From Aquimarina sp. MMG016 (lineage in GTDB: Bacteria > Bacteroidota > Bacteroidia > Flavobacteriales > Flavobacteriaceae), in contig NZ_JAGJEA010000001.1 in assembly GCF_018100805.1 (NCBI RefSeq), positions 372,001 to 436,000 of the forward strand: a stretch of 64,000 bases of DNA. The letters run 5' to 3'. The notes under the pieces were generated by a model that was not told the origin of the DNA, made no database searches, and saw only the letters and a list, made by a program, of their open reading frames with translations. This document shows, piece after piece, positions 48,369 to 57,168 of this stretch. The translations under genes and the position numbers were made by a program. The stretch's first letter is position 1. Every line of letters begins with the position of its first letter.

Positions 48369-49096
48369 TTGCGAGTATTGTACTTGTAGTAATTATAGTT
48401 TTATTGATTTCTCTTTTTTTAATCTTTCAAAAAAGGAAGAATAGTTTATTACTACATCAAAAAGAAGCGGAGAAGAGATTTGAACGTGCTATTGCAGAGA
48501 CACAGATAGAGATACGTGAAGAAACGCTACGTAATATCAGTTGGGAACTTCATGACAATATTGGTCAATTATTAACGCTGGCAAAAATTCAGGTAGAAGT
48601 AGCTAGAGATGATCCTGAAAGATTAAAAGAAGTTACGGATACAATTACCAAAAGCCTTACAGAGCTTCGATCTTTATCCAAGCTGATTAACCCTGATGCT
48701 ATTAAAAGTCTATCTTTAACAGAAGCTTTAGAATTAGAAGTTGAAAGATTTAATAGATTGCAGTTTGTTGAAGCTTCAATTACTAGTAATAAAGAAATAA
48801 GGGTATTAGATGACAAAGTAGAGATCATTATTTTTAGAATTTTTCAGGAGTTTTTTACCAACACCATGAAACATTCTAAAGCCTCTAAATTAGAAGTTAG
48901 CGCCCAATATGACCACGAAAAATTAATCATAGAAGCCAAAGATGATGGAGTAGGTTTTGATATCAAAAACACTAAAATTAGACGAGGTATTGGGCTAGGC
49001 AATATGATCAGTAGAGGGAAACTAATCGATGCAGATATAAAACTGCATTCTGAAGAAGGAAAAGGAACTTCTATAATATTAACCTATTATTATTAA
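48341..49096 (+). CDS. Sensor histidine kinase (HisKA_3/NarX type)
   Basis: 251 residues: one N-terminal transmembrane helix (about 8-29), a coiled linker, HisKA_3 with the phospho-acceptor His71 in SWELHDNIGQ, and HATPase_c with N box FFTNTMKHSKA and G1 DDGVGFD. No periplasmic or PAS input domain of its own, so it depends on a partner, likely the 7-TM protein encoded just before it. The cognate regulator at 49237 lies 140 bases away. Confidence 0.92.
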   Translation: MERQETAVLIASIVLVVIIVLLISLFLIFQKRKNSLLLHQKEAEKRFERAIAETQIEIREETLRNISWELHDNIGQLLTLAKIQVEVARDDPERLKEVTDTITKSLTELRSLSKLINPDAIKSLSLTEALELEVERFNRLQFVEASITSNKEIRVLDDKVEIIIFRIFQEFFTNTMKHSKASKLEVSAQYDHEKLIIEAKDDGVGFDIKNTKIRRGIGLGNMISRGKLIDADIKLHSEEGKGTSIILTYYY

Positions 49097-49236
49097 GAAG
49101 TTACCTAATTTTATAATTGCTAAACAAAAGCATAAGCAGTTCGCACAAATCAAGAATCAGGAAATGAGCCATATCCATATAATTCAGAATGTTATTGGCG
49201 AATTCCAGATGACAATAAAAAAATAAAAACTTACAG

Positions 49237-49875
49237 ATGAAATATTCAGTAGTAATTGTAGAGGACCACATTTTGTTATCTCAGGCACTTGCCGGTTTAG
49301 TTGAAGGGTTTGCAAAATTCAAAATATTATATATCTGTAAAAACGGCAGAGAATTATTAACTCGTTTTAAAGACCCTAAGAATATTCCGGACATTGTACT
49401 TATGGATATCAATATGCCTATAATGAATGGTATAGAAACCACTGCAGCTCTAAAGGAAGAATACCCTGATGTAAACGTATTAGCACTTTCTGTAGAGGAA
49501 GATGAAAAAACTATCCTTAAAATGTTACGTGCCGGTGCAAAAGGATATCTTTTAAAAGATACCGAAAAAAGCATACTCGAAAATGCTTTGGTAGAAGTCC
49601 AGGAAACTGGTTTTTATCACACCAAAAATGTTACCGACCTGTTACTAGGTTCACTAAACCCTAAAAAAGAAAACAAAGTAATTCTTAAGGAACGAGAAAT
49701 GGAATTCATAAAACATGCATGTACGGAAAAAACCTATAAAGAGATTGCCAGTGACATGTGCTTAAGTCCAAAAACAATTGAAGGGTATAGAGATTCTATT
49801 TTCGAAAAACTAAATCTCAAAAACAGAACAGGATTAGTTATCTATGCTATTAAGAACAAGATATTTGTGCCTTAA
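49237..49875 (+). CDS. NarL/FixJ-type response regulator
   Basis: 212 residues. Receiver domain (1-120) with acidic Glu9-Asp10, phospho-acceptor Asp57 in VLMDINMP, and Lys in LLKDT; the C-terminal LuxR-type helix-turn-helix (about 150-210) has EREMEFIKHACTEKTYKEIA and KTIEGYRDSIFEKLNLKNRT. Together with the kinase forms a complete two-component system; target genes unknown. Confidence 0.94.
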   Translation: MKYSVVIVEDHILLSQALAGLVEGFAKFKILYICKNGRELLTRFKDPKNIPDIVLMDINMPIMNGIETTAALKEEYPDVNVLALSVEEDEKTILKMLRAGAKGYLLKDTEKSILENALVEVQETGFYHTKNVTDLLLGSLNPKKENKVILKEREMEFIKHACTEKTYKEIASDMCLSPKTIEGYRDSIFEKLNLKNRTGLVIYAIKNKIFVP

Positions 49876-49964
49876 TTCGGGAGTTTTTTATCCCTTGTTC
49901 AACATCTAAATATATTTTTTACAACCAATAATATTGATTTTGGCGCGTTTATTGATTAAGCAAA

Positions 49965-49979
49965 AAAATAGCTTTATAA
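49965..49979 (+). repeat. 15-bp direct repeat, right copy (before rpoN)
   Basis: AAAATAGCTTTATAA, identical to 26427-26441. Lies 117 bases before rpoN. The rest of the gap 49876-50095 holds only a -7 box TATTTTTG (50063-50070) for rpoN. Confidence 0.6.
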
Positions 49980-50095
49980 AATCTTATCAGCACGATATGT
50001 TCTAAAAGCTTTTTTTAAGTAAACTAACCATCTTGTACTAACTTAAATACAGCGTTTTTGTTTATTTTTGTTAGTTCAAGAATATCAATATTTTC

Positions 50096-51553
50096 ATGCT
50101 TAAGCAACAACTAAATTTTAAACTTTCTCAGAAACTTTCTCCCCAACAAATTCAATTAATGAAATTGATTCAATTGCCTACACAAGCTTTTGAACAACGT
50201 CTTAAACAAGAAATGGAAGAAAACCCTGCTTTGGATAGTGGTAAAGAAAAAGCAGATGAATTTGAAGATGCTTATAGCAATGAAAATACAGACGATGACT
50301 ATGGGACAGAAAAAATAGAAACTGACATCAATGTCGATGAATATTTAAGTGATGATGAAATCCCGAGCTATAGATTAAGCTCTAATAACTATAGTGCTGA
50401 TGATGAAGATAAAAGTGTTCCTTATGCATCAGGGACAACTTTTCACCAACACCTGGTTAACCAACTTAATACTTATCGTTTAGACGAAGAAGAAAGAGAG
50501 ATTGCTGAGTTTTTGGTAGGCAGCATTGACGAAAGTGGTTATATCAGAAGATCTCTTACTGATATTCTTGATGATCTTGCTTTTACCCAAAACGTATACA
50601 CTACAGAAGAAAAGATAGAAAATATCCTAAAGATAGTTCATCAACTGGATCCTGCAGGTGTAGGAGCCAGAAATCTTCAGGAATGTCTTTTGATTCAGTT
50701 GGATAGAAAAGAGTTAACTATTCCTATCAAATTAGCTTCTATGATTCTGGAGAGATCCTTTGATCACTTTAGTAAAAAGCATTATGAAAAGCTTTTGACG
50801 AAATTTGACATTAATGAAGAAGAACTAAAAGAAGCTATAGAAGAAATAGAACACCTTAATCCAAAGCCTGGTGGAGCCTATGCAGGTAATAATCGTATTG
50901 TAGAACACGTAGTGCCGGATTATACTATAAGAATTATTGATGGTGAATTAGAACTCACCTTAAATGGTCGCAATGCCCCGGAATTACACGTTTCCAGAGA
51001 GTATAATAATATGCTCCAGGGGTATAAGGCAAGTAAAGAAAAATCCAAATCTCAAAAAGATGCCGTTTTGTTTATTAAACAAAAACTGGATGCTGCAAAA
51101 TGGTTCATTGAAGCGGTAAAACAGAGACAACAAACACTTTTTATTACAATGAGTGCAATAATGCACTATCAAAAAAGTTATTTCTTAAGTGGAGACGAGC
51201 GAAATCTAAAACCAATGATCCTAAAAGACATTGCAGATGAGATCGGCATGGATGTAAGTACAGTTTCTAGAGTAGCCAATAGTAAATATGTAGACACTCC
51301 ATATGGAACTAAGCTAATCAAGGAGTTTTTCTCTGAATCCATGACCAATGTCGAAGGAGAAGAGGTCTCTACCAGAGAAATAAAGAAAATACTGGAAATT
51401 ACAGTAGGTGAGGAAGACAAGAAAAAGCCTTTAACAGACGACAAACTTGCCAAAATCCTTAAAGAAAAAGGATATCCTATTGCCAGAAGAACTGTAGCTA
51501 AATACAGAGAACAATTAGATATTCCTGTAGCTAGATTACGAAAGAAAATTTAA
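50096..51553 (+). CDS. rpoN: RNA polymerase sigma-54 factor
   Basis: 485 residues, all three regions. Region I opens with KQQLNFKLSQKLSPQQIQLM and a Gln/Leu-rich activator-binding segment. Acidic region II follows (about 45-100, with DSGKEKADEFEDAY). The RpoN box is ARRTVAKYREQL near the C-terminus, which reads the -24 element. Coupled to the following membrane-protein gene by a one-base overlap. Confidence 0.96.
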   Translation: MLKQQLNFKLSQKLSPQQIQLMKLIQLPTQAFEQRLKQEMEENPALDSGKEKADEFEDAYSNENTDDDYGTEKIETDINVDEYLSDDEIPSYRLSSNNYSADDEDKSVPYASGTTFHQHLVNQLNTYRLDEEEREIAEFLVGSIDESGYIRRSLTDILDDLAFTQNVYTTEEKIENILKIVHQLDPAGVGARNLQECLLIQLDRKELTIPIKLASMILERSFDHFSKKHYEKLLTKFDINEEELKEAIEEIEHLNPKPGGAYAGNNRIVEHVVPDYTIRIIDGELELTLNGRNAPELHVSREYNNMLQGYKASKEKSKSQKDAVLFIKQKLDAAKWFIEAVKQRQQTLFITMSAIMHYQKSYFLSGDERNLKPMILKDIADEIGMDVSTVSRVANSKYVDTPYGTKLIKEFFSESMTNVEGEEVSTREIKKILEITVGEEDKKKPLTDDKLAKILKEKGYPIARRTVAKYREQLDIPVARLRKKI

Positions 51554-52158
51554 TGAATTTTTTTCTAAAAAGCGTTTCATACATTTTACACCCAATATTG
51601 ATGCCTCTTATCGGCTCAATTATTTATTTTACAACCGCTCCAAGATTTATTCCAGAAAATATAGTGATGTCCAAAATCATAGGGCTGACAATTATGACAG
51701 TTCTAATTCCTATAGTTCTGTTTTTTATACTCAAAAGCTCTGGAATGATTACATCTTTTCACTTAGCTAATGTAAAACAACGTAAAATCCCTTTGCTGCT
51801 TCAATCCATTTTACTACTTCTGGTTATTAAAATGATTGTTGATGTATATAACTACCCCGAATTATATTTCTTTTTCCTGGGCATTCTCTTTTCATCACTT
51901 AGCGCAATCTTTATTGTTCTTTTTAATATTAAAGCTAGTCTACATATGATTGGAACAGGGGGTGTAACTATGTTTACTATAGCCTTAAGTATCCATTTCG
52001 GCATGAACCTAACCATCCTAATCGCTGCGCTTATGATTGCCAATGGACTAGTTGCTACATCAAGATTACATTATAAAGCTCATAGCAATCTGGAATTGAT
52101 TTTAGGGTTTCTGGTTGGAGTTATACCTCAGCTTACCTTAGTGAATTTTTGGTTATAG
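51553..52158 (+). CDS. Polytopic membrane protein after rpoN
   Basis: 201 residues with about six helices. FFLKSVSYILHPILMPLIGS starts it; other landmarks are SFHLANVKQRKIPLLLQSI and the helix near SLHMIGTGGVTMF. Its size and length suggest a PAP2-like membrane fold, but the phosphatase motifs are not evident and I do not assign an enzyme. It begins at the rpoN stop (TAATG) and its end overlaps the convergent PorT-like gene by six bases. Confidence 0.55.
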   Translation: MNFFLKSVSYILHPILMPLIGSIIYFTTAPRFIPENIVMSKIIGLTIMTVLIPIVLFFILKSSGMITSFHLANVKQRKIPLLLQSILLLLVIKMIVDVYNYPELYFFFLGILFSSLSAIFIVLFNIKASLHMIGTGGVTMFTIALSIHFGMNLTILIAALMIANGLVATSRLHYKAHSNLELILGFLVGVIPQLTLVNFWL

Positions 52159-52860
52159 AATATAAAAAGTCAGTCCAATTTTTATCGGATTAAGCCCTAC
52201 TCTTTCGCCATCAATTTTAGCATCATCATTAAATAAAGGATTTAAACTATAATAAACCGAAAAGTTATAGGTATTCCAACCAAAGGTAAAAGTAGCACCA
52301 TATCTCAATCTATTTAATTCATCCACCTTGGTTTCTCGTACTTTGATATCACCTTTTTCGAAATTAGATCTGAAATGAAATAAATACCCGAATCGCAGTC
52401 CTGCATATATTCTGTAGAACTTATGTGTTTCAGGAACAGAGGTACGCCATCTGAATTCTAAAGGAACTTCTGCTAAGTGAGTTGTAAAACGATTAGTATC
52501 GAAATCGCTTCCATCCAAAGCTTCAAACACCCCGTTACCGTTAGTATCATCCACATTTATAGAAAGATTCTGTCCATAGGTATTAAAAGAATAACCCACT
52601 CCTAACCCTATAGCTACGTTTCTTAGTTTATTAATTGGCATATCTCTAATAAAACCTAAATGCAAACCTCCTGAGAATCCCGATTGATCAATACCTGTTG
52701 ACCTATTAACAAGCAAATTAAATGTTAAACCAACATAAAACTGATCTTCTCTATATAAGGAATCCAAAACCTTTTTAGGCTCAGTAACAGGAATAGAATC
52801 CTGACCAAAAGAACTAAATGCGGAAACGCAACAAACAAAGAATATTAGTAATTGTTTCAT
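52153..52860 (-). CDS. PorT-family outer-membrane protein
   Basis: 235 residues from the ATG at 52860; a GTG three codons upstream is rejected because the clean signal peptide starts MKQLLIFFVCCVSAFSSFGQ. Outer-membrane barrel-like strands: QFYVGLTFNLLVNRSTG, HKFYRIYAGLRFGYLFHF, RYGATFTFGWNTYNFSVYYS. PorT (SprT) is a T9SS component of Bacteroidetes; family-level assignment fits the position next to rpoN and ExbD genes. The window also holds a T9SS cargo (LRR gene). Whether this copy is the true secretion component is inferred. Confidence 0.65.
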   Translation of the reverse strand: MKQLLIFFVCCVSAFSSFGQDSIPVTEPKKVLDSLYREDQFYVGLTFNLLVNRSTGIDQSGFSGGLHLGFIRDMPINKLRNVAIGLGVGYSFNTYGQNLSINVDDTNGNGVFEALDGSDFDTNRFTTHLAEVPLEFRWRTSVPETHKFYRIYAGLRFGYLFHFRSNFEKGDIKVRETKVDELNRLRYGATFTFGWNTYNFSVYYSLNPLFNDDAKIDGERVGLNPIKIGLTFYIL

Positions 52861-52931
52861 ACAAGACACTAAAATAAATCTATTTCGTTAAAAAACACAT
52901 GATCATTTAAAAAATGAGGTGTAAAATATAA

Positions 52932-52956
52932 GAAATCCTGCCAGTGGCAGGATTTC
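52932..52956 (-). terminator. Terminator after the distal exbD
   Basis: GAAATCCTGCC (52932-52942) and GGCAGGATTTC (52946-52956), a perfect 11-bp stem just past the minus-strand stop; followed by TTATATTTT on that strand. Confidence 0.7.
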
Positions 52957-52972
52957 TAACTTCTGATAAAAC

Positions 52973-53449
52973 TTACGGAATGTTATTTGTAGTACCGCCT
53001 TGTATAGTAGCATAATTAATCTTAAGAGCATCAACCTCTCTTAGTTCCTTTTTAATATCATTGACTAAACCCATTTTTGTCTTTTTATCTACTTTTAATG
53101 AAGTAATCAAAAATGGTTTGACTCCATCTCTTTTAGAAGCTATTTCCGAAAGAATGAACGGTTTTATATCCTCTAACTTCGCAAACTTGTCATTAAGCTG
53201 AATTCTGCCCTCTGTACCAAGATACCTGGAGCTTGGTTTTCCCACATAAATATTCATAATCAAATCTCTTTTTTCTAGTTTCTCTATCTGATCAGCCATT
53301 GGTAATTTATTTTCCACCATCAAAATATCCTTACGCATTATAGTAGCTACCATAAAAAAGAATAATAACATAAATACGATATCGGGTAGCGATGCTGTGG
53401 ATATCTCCGGTAATGCTACTTTTTGTTTTTTTCTAAATTTTGACATCAT
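52973..53449 (-). CDS. ExbD-type protein, short form, pair 1
   Basis: 158 residues. One transmembrane helix with the conserved proton-coupling Asp23 in STASLPDIVFMLLFFFMV, then a periplasmic domain (LDSRIQLNDKF-like strand GRIQLNDKFAKLEDIK). ExbD works with ExbB to power TonB, using the proton gradient. It is a paralog of the gene ending at 54904 with the same length and layout, and lies 16 bases after its partner. Confidence 0.88.
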   Translation of the reverse strand: MMSKFRKKQKVALPEISTASLPDIVFMLLFFFMVATIMRKDILMVENKLPMADQIEKLEKRDLIMNIYVGKPSSRYLGTEGRIQLNDKFAKLEDIKPFILSEIASKRDGVKPFLITSLKVDKKTKMGLVNDIKKELREVDALKINYATIQGGTTNNIP

Positions 53450-53465
53450 TTGATTTTTATAATTA

Positions 53466-54077
53466 CTACTCCATTTTTGTTTCTGCTTCAGAAATTTTTT
53501 CGGGATACATCATTTGTATATGCTTAATTCTCTCCCTAAGTTTAGCTTTATCGCCATCATAATGAACACTTTTAAGGTTTTCTTCCATAGTAGTAAACAA
53601 AACACCGTATAACCGCATTGCTTCTCTATTCCGAAGTTCTGTATACGCACTGACTAATTGATCCTGCACTGCTATATAAGTCTCATAATTTGTCTCTCTA
53701 CTACTCTGAAGAGAAATCACAGCCTTTTTTGGATTATCAGAAGAGGTTATCCCTTTAGAACCTCTACAATAACTACAAGCTTCTCCTGATACTCCTCCAC
53801 CATTATCCAAAAATGAAATAGCCTTATCCTTTAAATCCTCAAGACTAACAAGCTCTCCCTCTACCAATAATTCATTCAATTGGTTAAGTTCGACCCTGAA
53901 GATATTACGCTCTCTTATGGTAATTGGCGGAGTATCATTAAGCTTTGGCGGGAGTTTTCTGCTAATCCCCTGATCTGTGGCAATTGTAGTACTAACTAAA
54001 AAAAAGATGAGTAATAAAAATGCGATATCCGCCATAGATCCTGCATTAACTGATGGTGCTAATCTCCTTGTTTTCAT
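53466..54077 (-). CDS. ExbD-type protein, long form, pair 1
   Basis: 203 residues. Helix with Asp17 in SMADIAFLLLIFFLVST. The periplasmic domain contains a CxxC, EACSYCRG, and the tail KHIQMMYPEKISEAE. Long-form ExbD has an extra insert relative to E. coli. It is a clear paralog of the gene ending at 55538. Confidence 0.88.
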   Translation of the reverse strand: MKTRRLAPSVNAGSMADIAFLLLIFFLVSTTIATDQGISRKLPPKLNDTPPITIRERNIFRVELNQLNELLVEGELVSLEDLKDKAISFLDNGGGVSGEACSYCRGSKGITSSDNPKKAVISLQSSRETNYETYIAVQDQLVSAYTELRNREAMRLYGVLFTTMEENLKSVHYDGDKAKLRERIKHIQMMYPEKISEAETKME

Positions 54078-54424
54078 AAAAATATATTTAGGTTATTAAT
54101 TACTTACTGAAACACTAAAAAATATTTAGATATTAAAGAAGAATAGCTTAAAAGTTAATATCCTTTACTTAACGAAGAAATAATGATGGTAAAATATAAC
54201 TGCTAAAAGCTACTATTCTCAATATCATTTTTGGAAGATTAGTCATTGAAATAGATCACAGTTATATACAAAACAGCAACAATTGTTATGCCATTATTAT
54301 TAAAACAGCTGTTTTTTTAAGAAGAAGAATGAAAAAAATACTTCAGAAAATCGAAACATAAAAAAATCTCACCACAACGGTGAGATTTTTTTATGTTTCA
54401 AAAACTTGTAACTACAATAAGAAA
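54078..54424. other. Non-coding gap between the two ExbD pairs
   Basis: No ORF. At its left lies the likely promoter area of the proximal pair, but no good box was found. At 54361-54391 AAAAAATCTCACC / GGTGAGATTTTTT is a strong hairpin that ends the minus-strand transcript of the pair starting at 55538. Confidence 0.5.
54361..54391 (-). terminator. Terminator after the second ExbD pair
   Basis: AAAAAATCTCACC (54361-54373) and GGTGAGATTTTTT (54379-54391), loop ACAAC, perfect 13-bp stem with T-run on both sides. Confidence 0.9.
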
Positions 54425-54904
54425 TTATCTATTCTCTGTAGCTGCACCAATTCTTGTAGTATAATTAATCTTAAGCGCTTGAACTTCTCTGAGTTCTTTT
54501 TTGATATCGCCAACTAATCCCATATTTGTTTTTCCATCAACTTTTAAAGCTGTAGTCAAAAATGGAAGTAATTCCTCTCGTTTTGCAGCTCTTTCTGCCA
54601 AAACAAAAGGAGCAATATCAGCTACCTCAGCAAATTTATCATTGAGTTGTATTCTAGCCTGAGTACCTGCACTTGATTTATATCTAGAACTAGGTTTTCC
54701 TGCATAAATATACATTACTAAATCTTTCTTATCAAGTTTTTCCACTTGATCTGCCTGAGGTAAATTATTCTCTATCATTAACGTATTCTGACGCATTACT
54801 GTAGCTACCATAAAGAAGAACAATAACATAAATACGATATCAGGTAAAGATGCCGTAGAAATAGCTGGCAATTCACCACTCTTTTTCTTTTTGAACTTAG
54901 ACAT
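54425..54904 (-). CDS. ExbD-type protein, short form, pair 2
   Basis: 159 residues; Asp22 in STASLPDIVFMLLFFFMV. Periplasmic strand ARIQLNDKFAEVADIAPF. About the same as the pair 1 short form over the whole length; a Thr/Arg-rich tail ends it. Same operon as the next gene, 25 bases apart. Confidence 0.88.
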   Translation of the reverse strand: MSKFKKKKSGELPAISTASLPDIVFMLLFFFMVATVMRQNTLMIENNLPQADQVEKLDKKDLVMYIYAGKPSSRYKSSAGTQARIQLNDKFAEVADIAPFVLAERAAKREELLPFLTTALKVDGKTNMGLVGDIKKELREVQALKINYTTRIGAATENR

Positions 54905-54929
54905 AATATAATTGTTTTATGTTATTAAT

Positions 54930-55538
54930 TTATTTCTTAGGTTCTGCCTCTGATAGTTTCTCAGGAAACAAAAGCTGAATTTTCTTAATATCTTCTTTAA
55001 GCTTCTCCTTATTTCCAGAATAGTTTACATCCTTAAGGTCTTTTTCCATCTGAACGAAAGTTTTACCATAAAGACGCTGAGCTTCTCTGTTACGTAATTC
55101 TGTGTAAGCAGCCACTAACTCATTCTGTACGGCGATGTACGTTGAATAATTAGTTTCTCTGTTATTACGTAAAGAAATTACAGCCTTTACCGGATTATCC
55201 GAAGAAGAAGAACTTCTTGCTCCTTGGCAGTAATCACAGGCTTCATCTCCTGATCCTCCACCATTGTCTAAAAACTTGATTGCAGCAGCACGAAGATCTC
55301 CTATTTCCATAGGCTCTTCTTCTACTAACAAATCATTGTTTTTATTTACTTCTACCACAAAGATATTTTTCTCCTTTAGAACTGGTGGTTCTACTTCAGA
55401 GTCAATTGGTGGCGGAAGCTTACGACTAATACCACTATCGGTTTCGATAGTTGTAGTAACCAGAAAGAATATAAGAAGTAAGAAGGCTATATCAGCCATC
55501 GAACCTGCATTTACTTCTGGTGCTGATCTTTTTGCCAT
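54930..55538 (-). CDS. ExbD-type protein, long form, pair 2
   Basis: 202 residues; Asp16 in SMADIAFLLLIFFLVTT. Periplasmic CxxC, EACDYCQG, at the same place as in pair 1. Tail KKIQLLFPEKLSEAE. Directly downstream of the membrane gene and ExbB, so pair 2 is the ancestral-looking arrangement (ExbB-membrane-ExbD-ExbD) and pair 1 the added copy. Confidence 0.88.
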   Translation of the reverse strand: MAKRSAPEVNAGSMADIAFLLLIFFLVTTTIETDSGISRKLPPPIDSEVEPPVLKEKNIFVVEVNKNNDLLVEEEPMEIGDLRAAAIKFLDNGGGSGDEACDYCQGARSSSSSDNPVKAVISLRNNRETNYSTYIAVQNELVAAYTELRNREAQRLYGKTFVQMEKDLKDVNYSGNKEKLKEDIKKIQLLFPEKLSEAEPKK

Positions 55539-55540
55539 AA

Positions 55541-56035
55541 TTATTTACCTATTATTTTTTTAATTCCTGATGTGAACATCATCAATACTGCAATAGCAGC
55601 AAGAAAGTAAAATGTATACAATCCTGCACCGACCAATTTAGATCCGCCTTCAGAAAGTACTTCTCCATCTTTCATAGGAGTCTCTACTCCTTCTGCTAAT
55701 ACATATCCAATTCCTGCTACAACTAAGAAAGCAACCACACCGATAAGAACATTCTTAAGTCCAGAAGGGTTTTTAGCTAGCGTAGAAAAAACAGAGATAA
55801 GTGTAGCAATAACCGTAATTACAAATATAATTAAAGTTAAAGTATACATTGGTCCAACAGTAGCAATAGCTTCAGAAAATGCACTTGCATCTTGATCTTT
55901 AACTAGATCTTTAGCATCTGTGATAGCATATTGATCCATTAAAACATCGATAGAACTACCCATAACATACCAAAGGATCGCTCCTATGACACCTATCGCT
56001 AGTACTGCGTATGTTATTATTTTTGATATTTTCAT
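55541..56035 (-). CDS. Membrane protein between ExbB and ExbD
   Basis: 164 residues with about four helices (about 7-25, 63-85, 94-112, 138-158). I do not know a family name. The order ExbB / this protein / ExbD / ExbD is a recurring Flavobacteriaceae arrangement, so it is probably part of the TonB-energising complex. Two bases separate it from the long ExbD gene. Confidence 0.65.
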   Translation of the reverse strand: MKISKIITYAVLAIGVIGAILWYVMGSSIDVLMDQYAITDAKDLVKDQDASAFSEAIATVGPMYTLTLIIFVITVIATLISVFSTLAKNPSGLKNVLIGVVAFLVVAGIGYVLAEGVETPMKDGEVLSEGGSKLVGAGLYTFYFLAAIAVLMMFTSGIKKIIGK

Positions 56036-56124
56036 GTTTCTTATATTTTAAATTTGAAAGCTTTTTACTTTCGATTAAACAAGGTTAAAATTTCGATTAA
56101 ATCTTCTTTAGATTTTATCTGAAA

Positions 56125-56928
56125 TTACTTCTTGTTTTTATAAGCAACTAACATATCGATTAGAGTAATCGAAGCATCTTCCATATCATTAACAATTCTA
56201 TCGATTTTTGCCACGATATAGTTATAAAATATCTGAAGAATAATTGCAACGATAAGTCCAAATACTGTAGTCAAAAGTGCTACTTTAATACCACCTGCTA
56301 CAAGAGAAGGCTGCATATCACCAGCTGCTTCAATTTTATCAAATGCCTGGATCATACCAATTACTGTACCCATAAACCCAAGCATTGGTGCTAGAGCGAT
56401 GAATAAAGATACCCAAGATACATTTTTCTCTAATTGTCCCATCTGAACACCACCATAAGCAACAACAGCTTTCTCAGCTGCATCAATGCTTTCGTCTGCT
56501 CTATCAAGACCTTGATAATAGATTGATGCAACAGGTCCTTTTGTATTTCTACAAACTTCCTTAGCCGCTTCAACTCCACCACTACTCAATGCATCTTCTA
56601 CGTTTTGTTGTAACTTCTTAGTGTTAGTTGTAGAAAGATTTAAAAAGATGATTCTTTCGATTGCTATCGCAAGCCCCAGAATTAAACATAAAAGTACGAT
56701 CCCCATAAAACTAGGGCCTCCTTCTATAAAACGTTTTTTCAATTCCTGATGGAACGTTAATTCTTCTGATGTATCTGCAGCTACATCATCTTGTACTGCT
56801 GTCGTAGTTATAGGAGCAATCAATAATTGCACATTTGCCGATAATACCTGGGCTGGAGCAGTAGCTGCTTGTATGTTTCCAAAAGCCATTACTGTTGCGA
56901 TTGCCAGAATAGAAAATAGTCTTTTCAT
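56125..56928 (-). CDS. exbB: ExbB/TolQ/MotA-type proton channel protein
   Basis: 267 residues. A signal-like first helix and N-terminal segment precede three TolQ-type helices. The channel region has WVSLFIALAPMLGFMGTVIG (GT repeat and Gly-rich helix 2) and KVALLTTVFGLIVAI with the conserved Thr cluster of helix 3. ExbB pairs with ExbD (adjacent). First gene of the operon exbB-membrane-exbD-exbD. Confidence 0.9.
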   Translation of the reverse strand: MKRLFSILAIATVMAFGNIQAATAPAQVLSANVQLLIAPITTTAVQDDVAADTSEELTFHQELKKRFIEGGPSFMGIVLLCLILGLAIAIERIIFLNLSTTNTKKLQQNVEDALSSGGVEAAKEVCRNTKGPVASIYYQGLDRADESIDAAEKAVVAYGGVQMGQLEKNVSWVSLFIALAPMLGFMGTVIGMIQAFDKIEAAGDMQPSLVAGGIKVALLTTVFGLIVAIILQIFYNYIVAKIDRIVNDMEDASITLIDMLVAYKNKK

Positions 56929-57010
56929 TGCGCTGATTCTTAATTTTAATTAGTTAAAGGGTTAAAGATAAAAAAATATTATAAAATCTGTTATAATTTT
57001 AATAATAATG

Positions 57011-57098
57011 CAGAGAGGAAGGGATTCGAACCCTCGATACGCTTTTGACGTATACACACTTTCCAGGCGTGCGCCTTCGACCACTCGGCCACCTCTCT
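57011..57098 (-). tRNA. tRNA-Ser (anticodon GGA)
   Basis: Read on the minus strand. The acceptor stem pairs AGAGAGG with CCTCTCT; the anticodon arm is CACGC CTGGAAA GTGTG with anticodon GGA, reading UCU/UCC. The long variable arm (TATACGTCAAAAGCGTAT) is the class II mark of tRNA-Ser. T-arm GGTTCGAATCC. Discriminator G; CCA is not encoded. Confidence 0.95.
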
Positions 57099-57168
57099 AT
57101 TAAAATGTTTTCCCAAAAAATGGTTGGGCAAATAACAAAAAAAATGTTAAGTACTAAAATTTGAGGCG

